NCBI RefSeq assembly: GCF_030815485.1
Contig: NZ_JAUSWV010000002.1
Span: 1,860,001 to 1,924,000, forward strand
From: Streptomyces rishiriensis
GTDB taxonomy: Bacteria; Actinomycetota; Actinomycetes; Streptomycetales; Streptomycetaceae
Length of the DNA stretch: 64,000 nt
Reading direction: 5' to 3'
How positions within the stretch are numbered: the stretch's first letter is position 1; every line of letters begins with the position of its first letter. The notes beneath the pieces are model-generated. The model worked only from the letters and a program-made list of their open reading frames with translations. It did not search any database and was not told the DNA's origin. This document shows, in pieces, positions 48,510 to 57,952 of the stretch. The position numbers and the translations under genes were made by a program.

Positions 48510-49504
48510 GCACGATCGACGTCTCCGTCGTCATCTGTGTGTACACCGAGGACCGCTGGGAGGACATTCTCGCGGCGGTCGCCTCGGTACGGGCGCAGAC
48601 CCACCCGGCCCTGGAGACGCTGCTCGTCGTCGACCACAACCCGACGCTCTCGGACCGGCTGGAGAGCGAGTACAAGGAGACCGACGAGGTGCGGGTGCTG
48701 CCCAACGCGGGCCCGCGCGGTCTGTCGGCAGGCCGCAACACCGGCATCGCCGCCTCCCGGGGCGAGGTCGTGGCCTTCCTCGACGACGACGCCGTCGCCG
48801 AACGGGACTGGCTGCGCCGGTTCGCCGACCCGTACTCCGACCCCCGGGTCCTGGCCGTGGGCGGCCGGGCGGTGCCCGTCTGGTCCTCCGGGCGGCGGCC
48901 CGACTGGTTCCCCGAGGAGTTCGACTGGGTGGTGGGCTGCTCCTACCGGGGCCTGCCGCCCGGCCGGGTCCGGGTGCGCAACGTCCTCGGCGGCAACGCC
49001 TCCTTCCGGCGCACCGCGTTCGACTTCGTGGGCGGCTTCGCCACCGGTATCGGACGGGACGGCGGCAAACGCCCGATGGGCGGCGAGGAGACCGACCTGT
49101 GCATCCGGCTCAGCCGGGCGAGACCCGACGCGATCCTGCTGATGGACGACCGCGCGGTGATCCACCACAAGGTGCCCGAGGCGCGCGAGCACTTCGGGTA
49201 CTTCCGCACGCGCACCTACGCCGAGGGCCTGTCCAAGGCGCTCGTCGCCCGCAGCGTCGGCGCCGACAAGGGGCTGGAGTCCGAACGCCGGTACGCCACC
49301 CGGGTGTTGCCGGCCGGTGTGGTCCGCGGGCTGCGTGACCAACTGCTCGCCCGGCCCGGCGGGGCCCGGCGGGCGGCCGCGATCGTCGCCGGGGTGCTGA
49401 CCGCGGCCGGCGGGTACCTGGTCGGCAGCATGCGGGCGCGGCGGGCGGGGGTGACGTTCGCCGTGGTACCGATCCCGGTGGACCAGGTGGGACGGGCCGT
49501 ATGA
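48506..49504 (+). CDS. Glycosyltransferase family 2 (TTG start)
   Basis: A 332-residue GT2 protein. VSVVICVYTEDRW, VVDHNPTLSDRL, NAGPRGLSAGRNTG and VAFLDDDAVAERDW (metal Asp triad) mark the GT-A domain; GGEETDLCIRLSRA is the acid-base region. A hydrophobic segment near the C-terminus (about 285-305, IVAGVLTAAGGYLVGSM) may tether it to the membrane. The start is the TTG at 48506, overlapping the previous stop as TTGA, with GGGGAGAGG 5 nt upstream. Same operon as the GT2 before and deacetylase after. Confidence 0.9.
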   Translation: MSTIDVSVVICVYTEDRWEDILAAVASVRAQTHPALETLLVVDHNPTLSDRLESEYKETDEVRVLPNAGPRGLSAGRNTGIAASRGEVVAFLDDDAVAERDWLRRFADPYSDPRVLAVGGRAVPVWSSGRRPDWFPEEFDWVVGCSYRGLPPGRVRVRNVLGGNASFRRTAFDFVGGFATGIGRDGGKRPMGGEETDLCIRLSRARPDAILLMDDRAVIHHKVPEAREHFGYFRTRTYAEGLSKALVARSVGADKGLESERRYATRVLPAGVVRGLRDQLLARPGGARRAAAIVAGVLTAAGGYLVGSMRARRAGVTFAVVPIPVDQVGRAV

Positions 49505-50286
49505 CAGGGGCGCGCGTGCCGATCCTCATGTACCACGCGGTGGCCGCCGACCCGGACGACGCCACCCGCACCCTCTCGGTCACGCCCGAGGCGTTCGCCG
49601 AGCAGATGGCGGTGCTCGCGGACGGGGGCCGCACCCCGCTCACCACCGCCGAACTGGCGGCCCGTTGGCGGACCGGCCGGCCGCTGCCGGTCCGCCCGGT
49701 CCTGATCACCTTCGACGACGGGTACGAGGGCGTGCACCGGCACGCCCTCCCGGCGCTGGCCGGGCACGGCTTCCCGGCCACGCTGTTCGTCACCACCGGC
49801 TGGGTCCGGGGCGCCCACGACACCGGGGGCGCCCCGGACACCATGCTGGACTGGCGGCAGGTGCGCGGACTGGCGGACAACGGCGTGGAGATCGGCGGCC
49901 ACAGCCATACCCATCCGCAGCTCGACCAGCTCGACGACGCCCGGCTGCGCGCCGAGCTGACCCGCTGCCGGGACGTCGTCGCCGGCGAACTGGGCGCCCC
50001 GCCCGAGTCGTTCGCCTATCCGTACGGCTACTCCAGCCGCCGGGTGCGCACGGCGGTACGCGGACAGGGGTTCGCCCAGGCGCTCGCCGTGGGCAACGCG
50101 CTGGCCCGCCGCGCCCAGGGGCCGTACGCCCTGCGGCGGGTGACGGTACGGCGTACCACCGGCGCCGAGGAGTTCGAACGTCTCGTGGACGGCCGGGAGA
50201 TCGGCCGGACGTTCGCGAGGGACCGGGCCCTCACCAAGGGATACGCGGTGGTGCGGCGGACCCGGCGACTGCGGCGAACGGTGTGA
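49501..50286 (+). CDS. Polysaccharide deacetylase (NodB homology domain)
   Basis: A 261-residue CE4 enzyme. VPILMYHAVA starts the barrel, LITFDDGYEGVHR supplies the catalytic Asp and metal Asp, and GGHSHTHPQLDQL the metal His pair. SFAYPYGYSSRR closes the motif set. No signal peptide, so it may act at the membrane on the lipid-linked product of the two GT2 enzymes. ATGA overlap with the GT2 gene shows coupling. It is the last gene; a hairpin follows. Confidence 0.92.
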   Translation: MTGARVPILMYHAVAADPDDATRTLSVTPEAFAEQMAVLADGGRTPLTTAELAARWRTGRPLPVRPVLITFDDGYEGVHRHALPALAGHGFPATLFVTTGWVRGAHDTGGAPDTMLDWRQVRGLADNGVEIGGHSHTHPQLDQLDDARLRAELTRCRDVVAGELGAPPESFAYPYGYSSRRVRTAVRGQGFAQALAVGNALARRAQGPYALRRVTVRRTTGAEEFERLVDGREIGRTFARDRALTKGYAVVRRTRRLRRTV

Positions 50287-50287
50287 G

Positions 50288-50322
50288 GAGTGGCCCCCGG
50301 CCGAGCCGGTCGGGGGCCACTC
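50288..50322 (+). terminator. Terminator of glycosyltransferase operon
   Basis: GAGTGGCCCCCG / CGGGGGCCACTC, perfect 12-bp arms, 11-nt loop, beginning at the stop codon. Confidence 0.85.
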
Positions 50323-50432
50323 GCGCACAACGCGACGGGTTCCCGGCATCCGGCGGACCCGACACACCGGGCGTACCTCGCGCCCTGCGGAAACCGGGTG
50401 CGGACGACGCTCTTGTGCCGGATCATGGCGGC

Positions 50433-51527
<1,095 letters not shown>

Positions 51528-51543
51528 GTGTTCTGATAGAGGT

Positions 51544-52323
51544 ATGACGCTGTACGTCGGCACGTCCGGCTGGCAGTACAAGGACTGGAAGGGCGTCCTG
51601 TACCCGGCCGGCGTCCCCGTGCGGCGGTGGCTGGAGGAGTACACCGGGCACTTCGCCACCGTCGAGATCAACAACGCCTTCTACCGGCTGCCGTCGCGCG
51701 AGACCTTCGCCTCCTGGGCCGAGCGCGTCCCGCCGGACTTCGTGGTCGCGGTGAAGGCCAGCCGCTATCTGACCCACATCAAGCGGCTGAAGGACCCCGA
51801 GGAGCCGGTCCATCGCCTGATGACCCACGCGGCCGGTCTCGGCGACCGCCTCGGCCCGGTGCTGCTCCAGCTGCCGCCGACCCTGCGGGCCGACGCCGGG
51901 CTCCTGGACGCCTGTCTGTCCTGCTTCCCGTCGGGCACGCGCGTGGCGGTCGAACCGCGGCACGAGTCGTGGTGGACGCCCGATGTGCGGGAGGTCCTGC
52001 GGGCCCGGGGCGCGGCGCTGTGCTGGGCGGACGTCCTCTCCCGCCCGGTCACCCCGCTGTGGCGCACCGCGGACTGGGGGTACGTCCGCTTCCACCAGGG
52101 CCGTGCCCAGCCCTGGCCGCATTACGGCCGCCGGGCCCTGGAGACCTGGCTGGACCGCATCGCGACGACCTGGGCGGCCGGGGACGGGAACGACGTCTAC
52201 GCCTACTTCAACAACGACCCCGGCGGCGCGGCGGTGGAGAACGCGGCGCTGTTCGGGCGGACGGCACAGCGGGCGGGGCTGAGCGTCACCCGTACACCGG
52301 GCGCGCTCACCGCACACCGCTGA
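51544..52323 (+). CDS. DUF72 domain protein
   Basis: A 259-residue TIM-barrel-like DUF72 protein. TLYVGTSGWQYKDWKGVLYP opens it, VEINNAFYRLPSRETF and VAVKASRYLTHIKRLKD follow, and GYVRFHQG and VYAYFNND end it. Members are widespread but of unknown function; YecE is an example. It starts 16 nt after the AAA gene and could be co-transcribed. The GntR gene converges 54 nt downstream. Confidence 0.92.
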   Translation: MTLYVGTSGWQYKDWKGVLYPAGVPVRRWLEEYTGHFATVEINNAFYRLPSRETFASWAERVPPDFVVAVKASRYLTHIKRLKDPEEPVHRLMTHAAGLGDRLGPVLLQLPPTLRADAGLLDACLSCFPSGTRVAVEPRHESWWTPDVREVLRARGAALCWADVLSRPVTPLWRTADWGYVRFHQGRAQPWPHYGRRALETWLDRIATTWAAGDGNDVYAYFNNDPGGAAVENAALFGRTAQRAGLSVTRTPGALTAHR

Positions 52324-52377
52324 TCGGCGCTGCCTGTGATCCGCTCGCCCCTGTCCATCCCGCGCCGCACCCGCTCG

Positions 52378-52746
52378 TCAGCGTTCGTAGGCCGCGCGCA
52401 GGGCGTCCCGTACGGCGGCCGACGCCTGCTCCTCGCTGAGTCCCAGCCGCAGCACCCGCTCGGCGTAGGCCTGTGCGGCACCGGCCGCCTCCCGCTCCGC
52501 CGCCGGTCCGGCCGCCGCGACGAACGTGCCGTTGCGCCCCCGGGTCTCGATCACCCCGTCCCCCTCCAGCGCCCGGTACGCCTTGGCGACGGTGTTCGCG
52601 GCGAGGCCGAGCGACTCGGCCAGCCCCCGCACCGTCGGCAGCCGGTAACCGACCGGCAGCGCTCCCGAGCGCGCCTGCTCGGCGATCTGCGCCCGCACCT
52701 GCTCGTAGGGCGCGGCGCTCTCATCGATGTGGATCTTCAAGGTCAC
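52378..52746 (-). CDS. GntR family regulator, YtrA type
   Basis: A 122-residue short GntR protein. The winged helix (about 8-75) has PYEQVRAQIAEQARSGAL and TVRGLAESLGLAANTVAKAY, with only a short C-terminal helix, as in YtrA regulators of ABC transporters. The start is the GTG at 52746; GGGACAAT lies 4 nt upstream and may be a -10 of a leaderless mRNA. A GTG at 52764 is possible. Divergent from the GNAT gene. No transporter genes are adjacent, so the target is unknown. Confidence 0.85.
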   Translation of the reverse strand: MTLKIHIDESAAPYEQVRAQIAEQARSGALPVGYRLPTVRGLAESLGLAANTVAKAYRALEGDGVIETRGRNGTFVAAAGPAAEREAAGAAQAYAERVLRLGLSEEQASAAVRDALRAAYER

Positions 52747-52841
52747 GGGCCGATTGTCCCGCACCCGCCGGGGACGGGAGAGCGGGGCGGAGCCGAAAAG
52801 GGGAGGCAGCCGGGCGCCGCGCGGCCGTAGCGTGCGCTCAC

Positions 52842-53768
52842 ATGACCGTCATCGTGCGCGACCTGCGCCCCGGGACGCCCGCCGACATCGAGGGCTTCAT
52901 CCGGGTCCGGCACCGCGCCCTGCCCTATGTGCGCTTCAGCCCGGCCTCCGTGCTGCACGGCCTCTCGCTGTCCCGCCCCGACGCCCACGCCCGCAAACTG
53001 GTCGCCGTGGAGGACGGCGAGATCATCGGCACGGCCCAGGTGGGTCTCGCCCGGGACAGCCCGGAGCCCGGCCAGGGGTCCCTCAACGTGTACGTGGACC
53101 CGGCCCGCAGCGGGCGCGGCGCGGGCACCCTGCTGGTCCGCACCGCCGAGGAGCATCTGGCCGCCCACGGGGCGGTGAAGCTGTACGCCTGGGTCCTGGA
53201 CGAGCCGGCCCATCGCGCCTTCGCCGAACGGCACGGCTACCGGTCGAGCCGCTCCGCGCACTTCCTCCGGCTGGACCTGGCCCACGCCTCGCTGCCGCCT
53301 CTCCAGGACCCGCCGCCCGGCGTCGAGCTGCGCACGGCCGCCGCCTTCGCCGACGACCCGCGTCCGCTGTTCGCCCTGGACGCGGAGGCGGGGTCGGACG
53401 AACCCGGCGACATCGCCGCCGAGTTCACGGACTACGCGGCCTGGGTCGACGAGTACTGGGAGCATCCCCATCTCGACCGGGAGCTGACCTCGGTCGCGGT
53501 GGCCGACGGCCGCCCCGTCGCCTTCAGCGTGGCCCACACCCACGACGGCCTCTACACCACGGGCATGACCGGCACCGCCCGCGACCACCGAGGCCGGGGC
53601 CTGGCGAAGCTCGTCAAGAACGACTCTCTGCACCGGGCCCGCGGCGCGGGGTACACGGAGGCGTACACGGGCAACGACGCGGACAACGGGCCGATGCTCG
53701 CGATCAACGAGTGGTTCGGGTACGAGATCTGCGCGACGGAGGTGCGGCATGTCCGTGAAACCGGCTGA
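52842..53768 (+). CDS. Tandem GNAT-domain N-acetyltransferase
   Basis: A 308-residue protein with two acetyltransferase domains. The first (about 1-155) has VYVDPARSGRGAGTLLV as the acetyl-CoA loop (R-x2-G-x-G), the second (about 160-308) has GTARDHRGRGLAKLVKNDSL. Such bilobal GNATs (mycothiol synthase-like architecture) often act on small amines or drugs. Start ATG at 52842; TAGCGT 8 nt upstream may be a leaderless -10. Its end overlaps the DUF402 gene by 20 nt. Substrate unknown. Confidence 0.9.
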   Translation: MTVIVRDLRPGTPADIEGFIRVRHRALPYVRFSPASVLHGLSLSRPDAHARKLVAVEDGEIIGTAQVGLARDSPEPGQGSLNVYVDPARSGRGAGTLLVRTAEEHLAAHGAVKLYAWVLDEPAHRAFAERHGYRSSRSAHFLRLDLAHASLPPLQDPPPGVELRTAAAFADDPRPLFALDAEAGSDEPGDIAAEFTDYAAWVDEYWEHPHLDRELTSVAVADGRPVAFSVAHTHDGLYTTGMTGTARDHRGRGLAKLVKNDSLHRARGAGYTEAYTGNDADNGPMLAINEWFGYEICATEVRHVRETG

Positions 53769-54252
53769 GCCGGTGCGCCCGGTGGACGTCGTCCTCGTCA
53801 AGGGCGGCCGGACGAAGATCCGTTACACGGCCGGGCTGCTGGCCGACGACGGCACCCGGATCACCGTGCGCGCCCCCTGGGCCGGTGACGCCGTACGCGA
53901 CTTCGGCTTCGTCCGCTTCGAGGCGGGTGACGTCTTCACCGAGTACTACTGGCGGGACCGCTGGTACGCGGTGAAGGAGGTCCGCGACGCGACGGGCGCC
54001 CTGAAGGGCTGGTACTGCGACATCACCCGCCCGGCCACCTTGTCGGGCGGCGAACTGGTCGTCGAGGACCTCGACCTGGACCTGTGGCGCTCCGCCGACG
54101 GGACGGACGTACGCCGGCTGGACGAGGACGAGTTCGAGGAGAGCGGGCTGGCGGAGCGGGACCCGGCGGCCGCGGCCGCCGCGGTGACCGCCCTCGACGA
54201 GCTGGAGGCGCTCGCCACCGCCGAGGGCGGCCTGGAGTCGCTGCTGGAGTGA
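53749..54252 (+). CDS. DUF402 domain protein
   Basis: A 167-residue protein. The DUF402 core is VRFEAGDVFTEYYWRDRWYAVKEV, then GWYCDITRPA and LVVEDLDLDLWR. Relatives bind RNA or hydrolyse nucleoside diphosphates (YgaC/FAU-1-like, SA1684). GGAGG is 6 nt before the ATG. Translationally linked to the tandem GNAT by a 20-nt overlap. C-terminal Ala/Glu-rich tail is disordered. Confidence 0.88.
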   Translation: MSVKPAEPVRPVDVVLVKGGRTKIRYTAGLLADDGTRITVRAPWAGDAVRDFGFVRFEAGDVFTEYYWRDRWYAVKEVRDATGALKGWYCDITRPATLSGGELVVEDLDLDLWRSADGTDVRRLDEDEFEESGLAERDPAAAAAAVTALDELEALATAEGGLESLLE

Positions 54253-54327
54253 GGGGGCGCGCGGCGCGCGCGGCCGGGTGGCCGGCGGACACCGGACGTA
54301 CCCCGCGCGAGCCGACGGCCCGCCGCC

Positions 54328-54942
54328 TCACACCGTCGCCACCACCGCGTACCGCTCGTCCGCCACGGCCCCGCCCCACAGCTGCGCGTCCTCCGACAGC
54401 CGCTCGACGCGCGTGTCGTCGGTCAGCGGGGCCGGCAGAGCGGTGAGCCGGTCCGCCGGTATGCCGACCGGGGCGACACTCCCCCACACGCCCTCGACCA
54501 GCACGAGCCGCCCACCGGGCCGCACCAGGCCACGCCAGTGCCGCAGGGCCCGGGCCGGGTCGGGCAGGGTCCACAGCACATGCCGTACGAGCAGGGTGTC
54601 GAAGCGCTGCTCACCGACCGGCGGCGCCCCCGGGTCACCGAGGAGGGACACCGCGTCACGCCCGGCGAGCTCGGCGCGGGCCAGGTCGATCATGGCCGGG
54701 GACAGGTCGACGCCCGTCACCCGGTGTCCCTGCTCGGCCGCGAGGAGCGACAGGCTCCCGGTGCCGCAGCCCAGGTCGAGGAGGTCACAGCCGCGCTCGG
54801 GCAGCCAGTCGCACAGCCGCCGGGCCCAGGCGGCGCGCACCTGGGGTTCGCGCAGACCGTGGTCCGGCTCCTCGTCGAAGGCGGTCGCCGCCGCGTCCCA
54901 GTCGACACCCGGCGCGATCGCTTCGTCACTGTTTTCCCTCAT
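54328..54942 (-). CDS. Class I SAM-dependent methyltransferase
   Basis: A 204-residue methyltransferase. LLDLGCGTGSLSLLAAEQG (motif I, core DLGCGTGS), VTGVDLSPAMI (motif II) and GRLVLVEGVWG mark the Rossmann fold. It is leaderless: CACTCT ends 7 nt before the ATG, under a TGGTCAGTGGTGGGTG -35-side motif that recurs at 54980-54998 and at 10312. Methyl acceptor unknown. The frame extends upstream but does not look coding. Confidence 0.88.
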   Translation of the reverse strand: MRENSDEAIAPGVDWDAAATAFDEEPDHGLREPQVRAAWARRLCDWLPERGCDLLDLGCGTGSLSLLAAEQGHRVTGVDLSPAMIDLARAELAGRDAVSLLGDPGAPPVGEQRFDTLLVRHVLWTLPDPARALRHWRGLVRPGGRLVLVEGVWGSVAPVGIPADRLTALPAPLTDDTRVERLSEDAQLWGGAVADERYAVVATV

Positions 54943-54948
54943 GTGCCC

Positions 54949-55000
54949 AAGAGTGACACCCACCACTGACCATCGAATCGTGACAGCCGCCACTGACAGA
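54949..55000 (-). promoter_or_regulatory. Tandem damage-type promoter motifs before methyltransferase
   Basis: Minus strand, two 19-nt copies 27 nt apart: TGTCAGTGGCGGCTGTCAC (54998-54980) and GGTCAGTGGTGGGTGTCAC (54971-54953), 16/19 identical. The nearer one continues to CACTCT. It matches the BKACE-like promoter (TTGTCAGTGGCGGGTGTCAC). Confidence 0.65.
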
Positions 55001-55082
55001 AGGGGGGCCGATGAGGAAGTCTCCCCGAAAGGGTCTACCTCCGTGCGAACGCGGAACCCGGTAGCTCCTGAAGGAGGCAGCC

Positions 55083-55217
55083 ATGCGCCGTACGACCGTG
55101 CAGAAGCCCCTGAAGAAGACGGACTCCCGCCGGATCCGCGACGAGGTGGACGAACGGCCCGCCGGTCGACCCGAGGTGCGCAAGGACATCGCACGCACCT
55201 GGTGGCCGGACGGCTGA
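55083..55217 (+). CDS. 44-residue basic peptide, conserved-looking small gene
   Basis: Too short for routine gene calls but well supported: AAGGAGG 6 nt before the ATG, Streptomyces-like codon use, and a product MRRTTVQKPLKKTD...RTWWPDG with a basic first half and a Trp-Trp end. Not recognised. No signal or membrane segment. The Shine-Dalgarno lies in CTCCTGAAGGAG, a perfect palindrome. It sits between the methyltransferase and a GNAT gene; possible role in regulation, unknown. Confidence 0.65.
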   Translation: MRRTTVQKPLKKTDSRRIRDEVDERPAGRPEVRKDIARTWWPDG

Positions 55218-55244
55218 GCAGCGCCGCTCTCGGCACAGCCGCTT

Positions 55245-55709
55245 TCAGTCGAGCCGCTTGCGGTAGTGGACGCGGTCGTACGGCCCGTCCACCCGCCGCT
55301 CCACGACCACGTAACCGTACTTCGGGTAGATCTTCTGGTTCTCCCACATCATCGCGTTGGTGTAGAGCCTGACCTCGGGCAGGCCCAGCGCCCGCGCGTG
55401 CGCGTCCACGAAGTGCAGCAGCCGCCGCCCGACGCCCTTGCCGCGGGCGTCGGGACGGACGGCGAGGCTGTCGAGGAACAGGTGGTCGGTGAACGCCTCG
55501 ACCACCACCAGGCCGGCCACCCCGCCGCCCCCGGGCGGCTCGTCGGTCACGAACACCTTCCCCGCGGCCACATCGGCCGCGTGGTCCGCCGCCATGGGCT
55601 GCGGCGCCTGACCGATGCGCTCGATGTACGGCGTGTACGCCGCGTCCGTCACTGCCTTCACGGCCGGTACGTCGGCCGCCGTGGCAGGCCGGATCCCCTG
55701 GTTCGTCAT
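55245..55709 (-). CDS. GNAT family N-acetyltransferase
   Basis: A 154-residue single GNAT domain. IRPATAADVPAVKAVTDAAY starts it, DSLAVRPDARGKGVGRRLLHF is the acetyl-CoA binding loop, and MWENQKIYPKYGYVVVERR the end. Acceptor unknown. Start ATG at 55709. It faces the LPMO gene divergently. Confidence 0.92.
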   Translation of the reverse strand: MTNQGIRPATAADVPAVKAVTDAAYTPYIERIGQAPQPMAADHAADVAAGKVFVTDEPPGGGGVAGLVVVEAFTDHLFLDSLAVRPDARGKGVGRRLLHFVDAHARALGLPEVRLYTNAMMWENQKIYPKYGYVVVERRVDGPYDRVHYRKRLD

Positions 55710-55861
55710 GCCCTGAACGCTACCTACCTGATCCCCGTCTCAGCGCTTCCTTAAGGCGACCCTAAAGATCGCCGCGGACCGCCCCGAGCGGGCGATTTCG
55801 CGGTTTCTTGGTTCCGGCGCACATCAGGCCACCACCTGTTCCGGTTCCGAGGAGTCCCCCC

Positions 55862-56902
55862 ATGCCCGCACGCCGCAAGGCTGCCGCCGTCGCCGCCGTC
55901 GCCTCCGTCGGGCTGATCCCGGCGGCCCTGACCCTGCTGTCCGCCGCGCCCGCGGCGGCGCACGGGTCGATGGGCGATCCGGTCAGCCGGGTCGCCCAGT
56001 GCTACGCGGAAGGTCCGGAGAGCCCGGAGTCGGCCGCGTGCGGGGCCGCGGTCGCGGCGGGCGGGACGCAGGCGCTGTACGACTGGAACGGCATCCGCAT
56101 CGGCGACGCGAACGGCCGCCACCAGGAGCTGATCCCGGACGGCAGGCTGTGCAGCGCGAACAATGAGGAGTTCAGGGGCCTGGACCTGGCCCGCACCGAC
56201 TGGCCGGCGACGAGCGTCGGCAGCGGCTCGTACACCTTCAAGTACCGCGTGACCGCCCCGCACAAGGGCACCTTCAAGGTCTATCTCACCCAGGCCGGTT
56301 ACGACCCCGCCGAGCCGCTGGCCTGGTCCGACCTCGATCTGGAACACCCGGTGGCGACGGCCACCGACCCGGTCGCGTCGGGCGGCTTCTACACCTTCTC
56401 CGGGACCCTGCCCGAGCGTTCCGGCAAGCAGCTGCTGTACGCGGTCTGGCAGCGCTCGGACAGCCCGGAGGCGTTCTACTCCTGCTCGGACGTCACCTTC
56501 CCGGGCACCGGCGCGGGCACCGGCACGGAAGCGGGGACAGGGACCGGTACCGGTACCGCGCCGTCCGCCTCCGCACCCTCCGAGGAGCAGATCGAGGACG
56601 GTGCCGACAAGTCGACGATCGAGCACCACGGTCACGGAGACGACGACGCCGCCACGACGACGGACCCGACGACCGGTGCGACGGCCGGGCCGTCCGCCGC
56701 GGCCGGTTCGCCCGTCACGGCGAACGAGCCGAGGGCGGCCGGTGCCGGATCGGGTCCGGGCAGGAGCCTCGCCGAGACCGGCGGAGACGGCGGCGCCCCG
56801 TATCTCGCGGTGGGTGGCGCGGCCGTCCTGGCGCTGGGCGCGGCGCTGCTGTTCGGGTCGGTGCGCAGGCGGGCGATGAGCGGCGGACGGCACGGCCGCT
56901 GA
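55862..56902 (+). CDS. AA10 lytic polysaccharide monooxygenase with LAETG wall anchor
   Basis: A 346-residue secreted copper monooxygenase. Signal peptide 1-33 ends AAA, leaving His34 as the new N-terminus (HGSMGDP). The second copper His is His134 in VTAPHKGTF, completing the histidine brace. The catalytic domain ends about 215. A Thr/Gly and Asp-rich linker leads to LAETG (303-307), a TM helix (AVLALGAALLFGSV) and RRRAMSGG, a class E-type sortase signal. It would oxidise chitin or cellulose while bound to the wall. GAGGAG precedes the ATG. Confidence 0.95.
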   Translation: MPARRKAAAVAAVASVGLIPAALTLLSAAPAAAHGSMGDPVSRVAQCYAEGPESPESAACGAAVAAGGTQALYDWNGIRIGDANGRHQELIPDGRLCSANNEEFRGLDLARTDWPATSVGSGSYTFKYRVTAPHKGTFKVYLTQAGYDPAEPLAWSDLDLEHPVATATDPVASGGFYTFSGTLPERSGKQLLYAVWQRSDSPEAFYSCSDVTFPGTGAGTGTEAGTGTGTGTAPSASAPSEEQIEDGADKSTIEHHGHGDDDAATTTDPTTGATAGPSAAAGSPVTANEPRAAGAGSGPGRSLAETGGDGGAPYLAVGGAAVLALGAALLFGSVRRRAMSGGRHGR

Positions 56903-56976
56903 GCCGCCGTCCCCCTCGGGACCCTTCGGAACTCCGGGGCCTGACCGGCGGCTCAGGTCGGACAGGCCCCGGCGGA
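56893..56976. terminator. Overlapping hairpins after LPMO gene
   Basis: TGAGCCGCCG at the stop pairs with CGGCGGCTCA 37 nt later; alternatively GGGGCCTG pairs with CAGGCCCC. Mutually exclusive arms, so one is likely the terminator. Confidence 0.5.
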
Positions 56977-56985
56977 ACCCCTGCG

Positions 56986-57009
56986 CGTCAGCTCGTCAGC
57001 TCGTCAGCT
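56986..57009 (-). repeat. Triple CGTCAGCT repeat over lipase stop codon
   Basis: Three exact 8-bp copies; each contains TGA on the minus strand, the rightmost being the lipase stop. Confidence 0.9.
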
Positions 57010-57873
57010 GAAGACGGACGCGCAGGTGGTGGCGGTGGCGCGGGCCGGGTCGAGCGCGTTGGCCACCTCGTGGAAGGCGATCCGGTCGAGCAGACCGATC
57101 GCCACGTGCTCGGAGAGGTCCACCGGACACAGGTCCTGGAGCAGGACGTTGTGCACGTCGGATCCGCTGAGGTACTGGGTGCGCCACGGCGTGACCACTT
57201 CGTCGAACTGGGTGGCGATGACCGTGTAGCGGACGCCGGCGACGGTGTCGCCCCCCGCGTTGAGCTTGGTGAGGAAGGCCGATCCGGCGACCTGGTCGGC
57301 GAGACCGGGGGTGGCGGCCGAGAGCAGGTCCTCGGCGCCGGGGAAGTAGGGCAGCAGGTTGGCGAGTCCGCCCAGCGTGGTGCCGTGGTTGTCGGGGGCG
57401 ATGCCGACGAGTGCGTTGACCTTGGCGGCGCCGCCGAGGAACTTCAGGTAGTAGCGCGGCATCATGCCGCCCTGCGAGTGGCCGACGAGGTCGGCCTCGG
57501 CGGCGCCGGTCGCGGCGAGCACCTTGTCGACGAAGGTGGACAGCTGCGCCGCCGACTTGTCGATGGGCCCGAGGCCGTTGAAGAGCGGGACGCCCGGCAG
57601 TTGGCCGTAGTCGACGGAGAAGACGCAGTATCCGCGGACCGTGAGATAGGGGGCGAGGGCCAGCCAGTTGTCGATCGAGTTGCCGAAGGTGCCGTGCACG
57701 AGGACGACGGGGCGTGGGTGGGCGGCTGAGGGCTTGCAGCGGTAGTCGTTCCAGCCGCTCGACGAGGCCGTGGCGGTGGAGTCTGCGTGTGCCGCGGCGG
57801 CGGGGACGGTGACGGCCGCGGCGGCCAGCAGCAGGGCGGCGAGTGGTCTGAGCGCGCGTTTCCAGGGCAGCAT
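57004..57873 (-). CDS. Secreted alpha/beta-fold lipase
   Basis: A 289-residue extracellular lipase. Signal peptide about 1-31, RPVVLVHGTFGNSIDNW for the oxyanion hole, and LVGHSQGGMMPRYYL with nucleophile Ser133 (GHSQG). DNHGTTLGGLANLLPYF is typical of family I.7-like/actinobacterial lipases such as the SCO1735 type. Cys46, Cys83 and others form disulfides. AAGGAG is 8 nt before the ATG. A Crp-like palindrome at 57922 and a direct repeat at 57953 lie in its promoter. Confidence 0.93.
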   Translation of the reverse strand: MLPWKRALRPLAALLLAAAAVTVPAAAAHADSTATASSSGWNDYRCKPSAAHPRPVVLVHGTFGNSIDNWLALAPYLTVRGYCVFSVDYGQLPGVPLFNGLGPIDKSAAQLSTFVDKVLAATGAAEADLVGHSQGGMMPRYYLKFLGGAAKVNALVGIAPDNHGTTLGGLANLLPYFPGAEDLLSAATPGLADQVAGSAFLTKLNAGGDTVAGVRYTVIATQFDEVVTPWRTQYLSGSDVHNVLLQDLCPVDLSEHVAIGLLDRIAFHEVANALDPARATATTCASVFS

Positions 57874-57921
57874 CGGGTGATCTCCTTGCGGCTCAAGGGA
57901 GGTGCGATGGCCTTACGCCCT

Positions 57922-57935
57922 GTGACCCGGATCAC
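57922..57935. promoter_or_regulatory. Crp-like site GTGACCCGGATCAC
   Basis: TGTGA-N6-TCACG on the + strand; reversed it fits the Streptomyces Crp pattern GTG-N6-GNCAC. 49 nt upstream of the lipase ATG. Confidence 0.5.
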
Positions 57936-57952
57936 GAGGATGCTGTTCACTC

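Noticed and set aside
55011..55064. 17-codon mini-frame upstream of the 44-residue gene with GGGGGG before its ATG
   Set aside because: Too short to judge and the product shows nothing distinctive; could be a leader peptide but unsupported.
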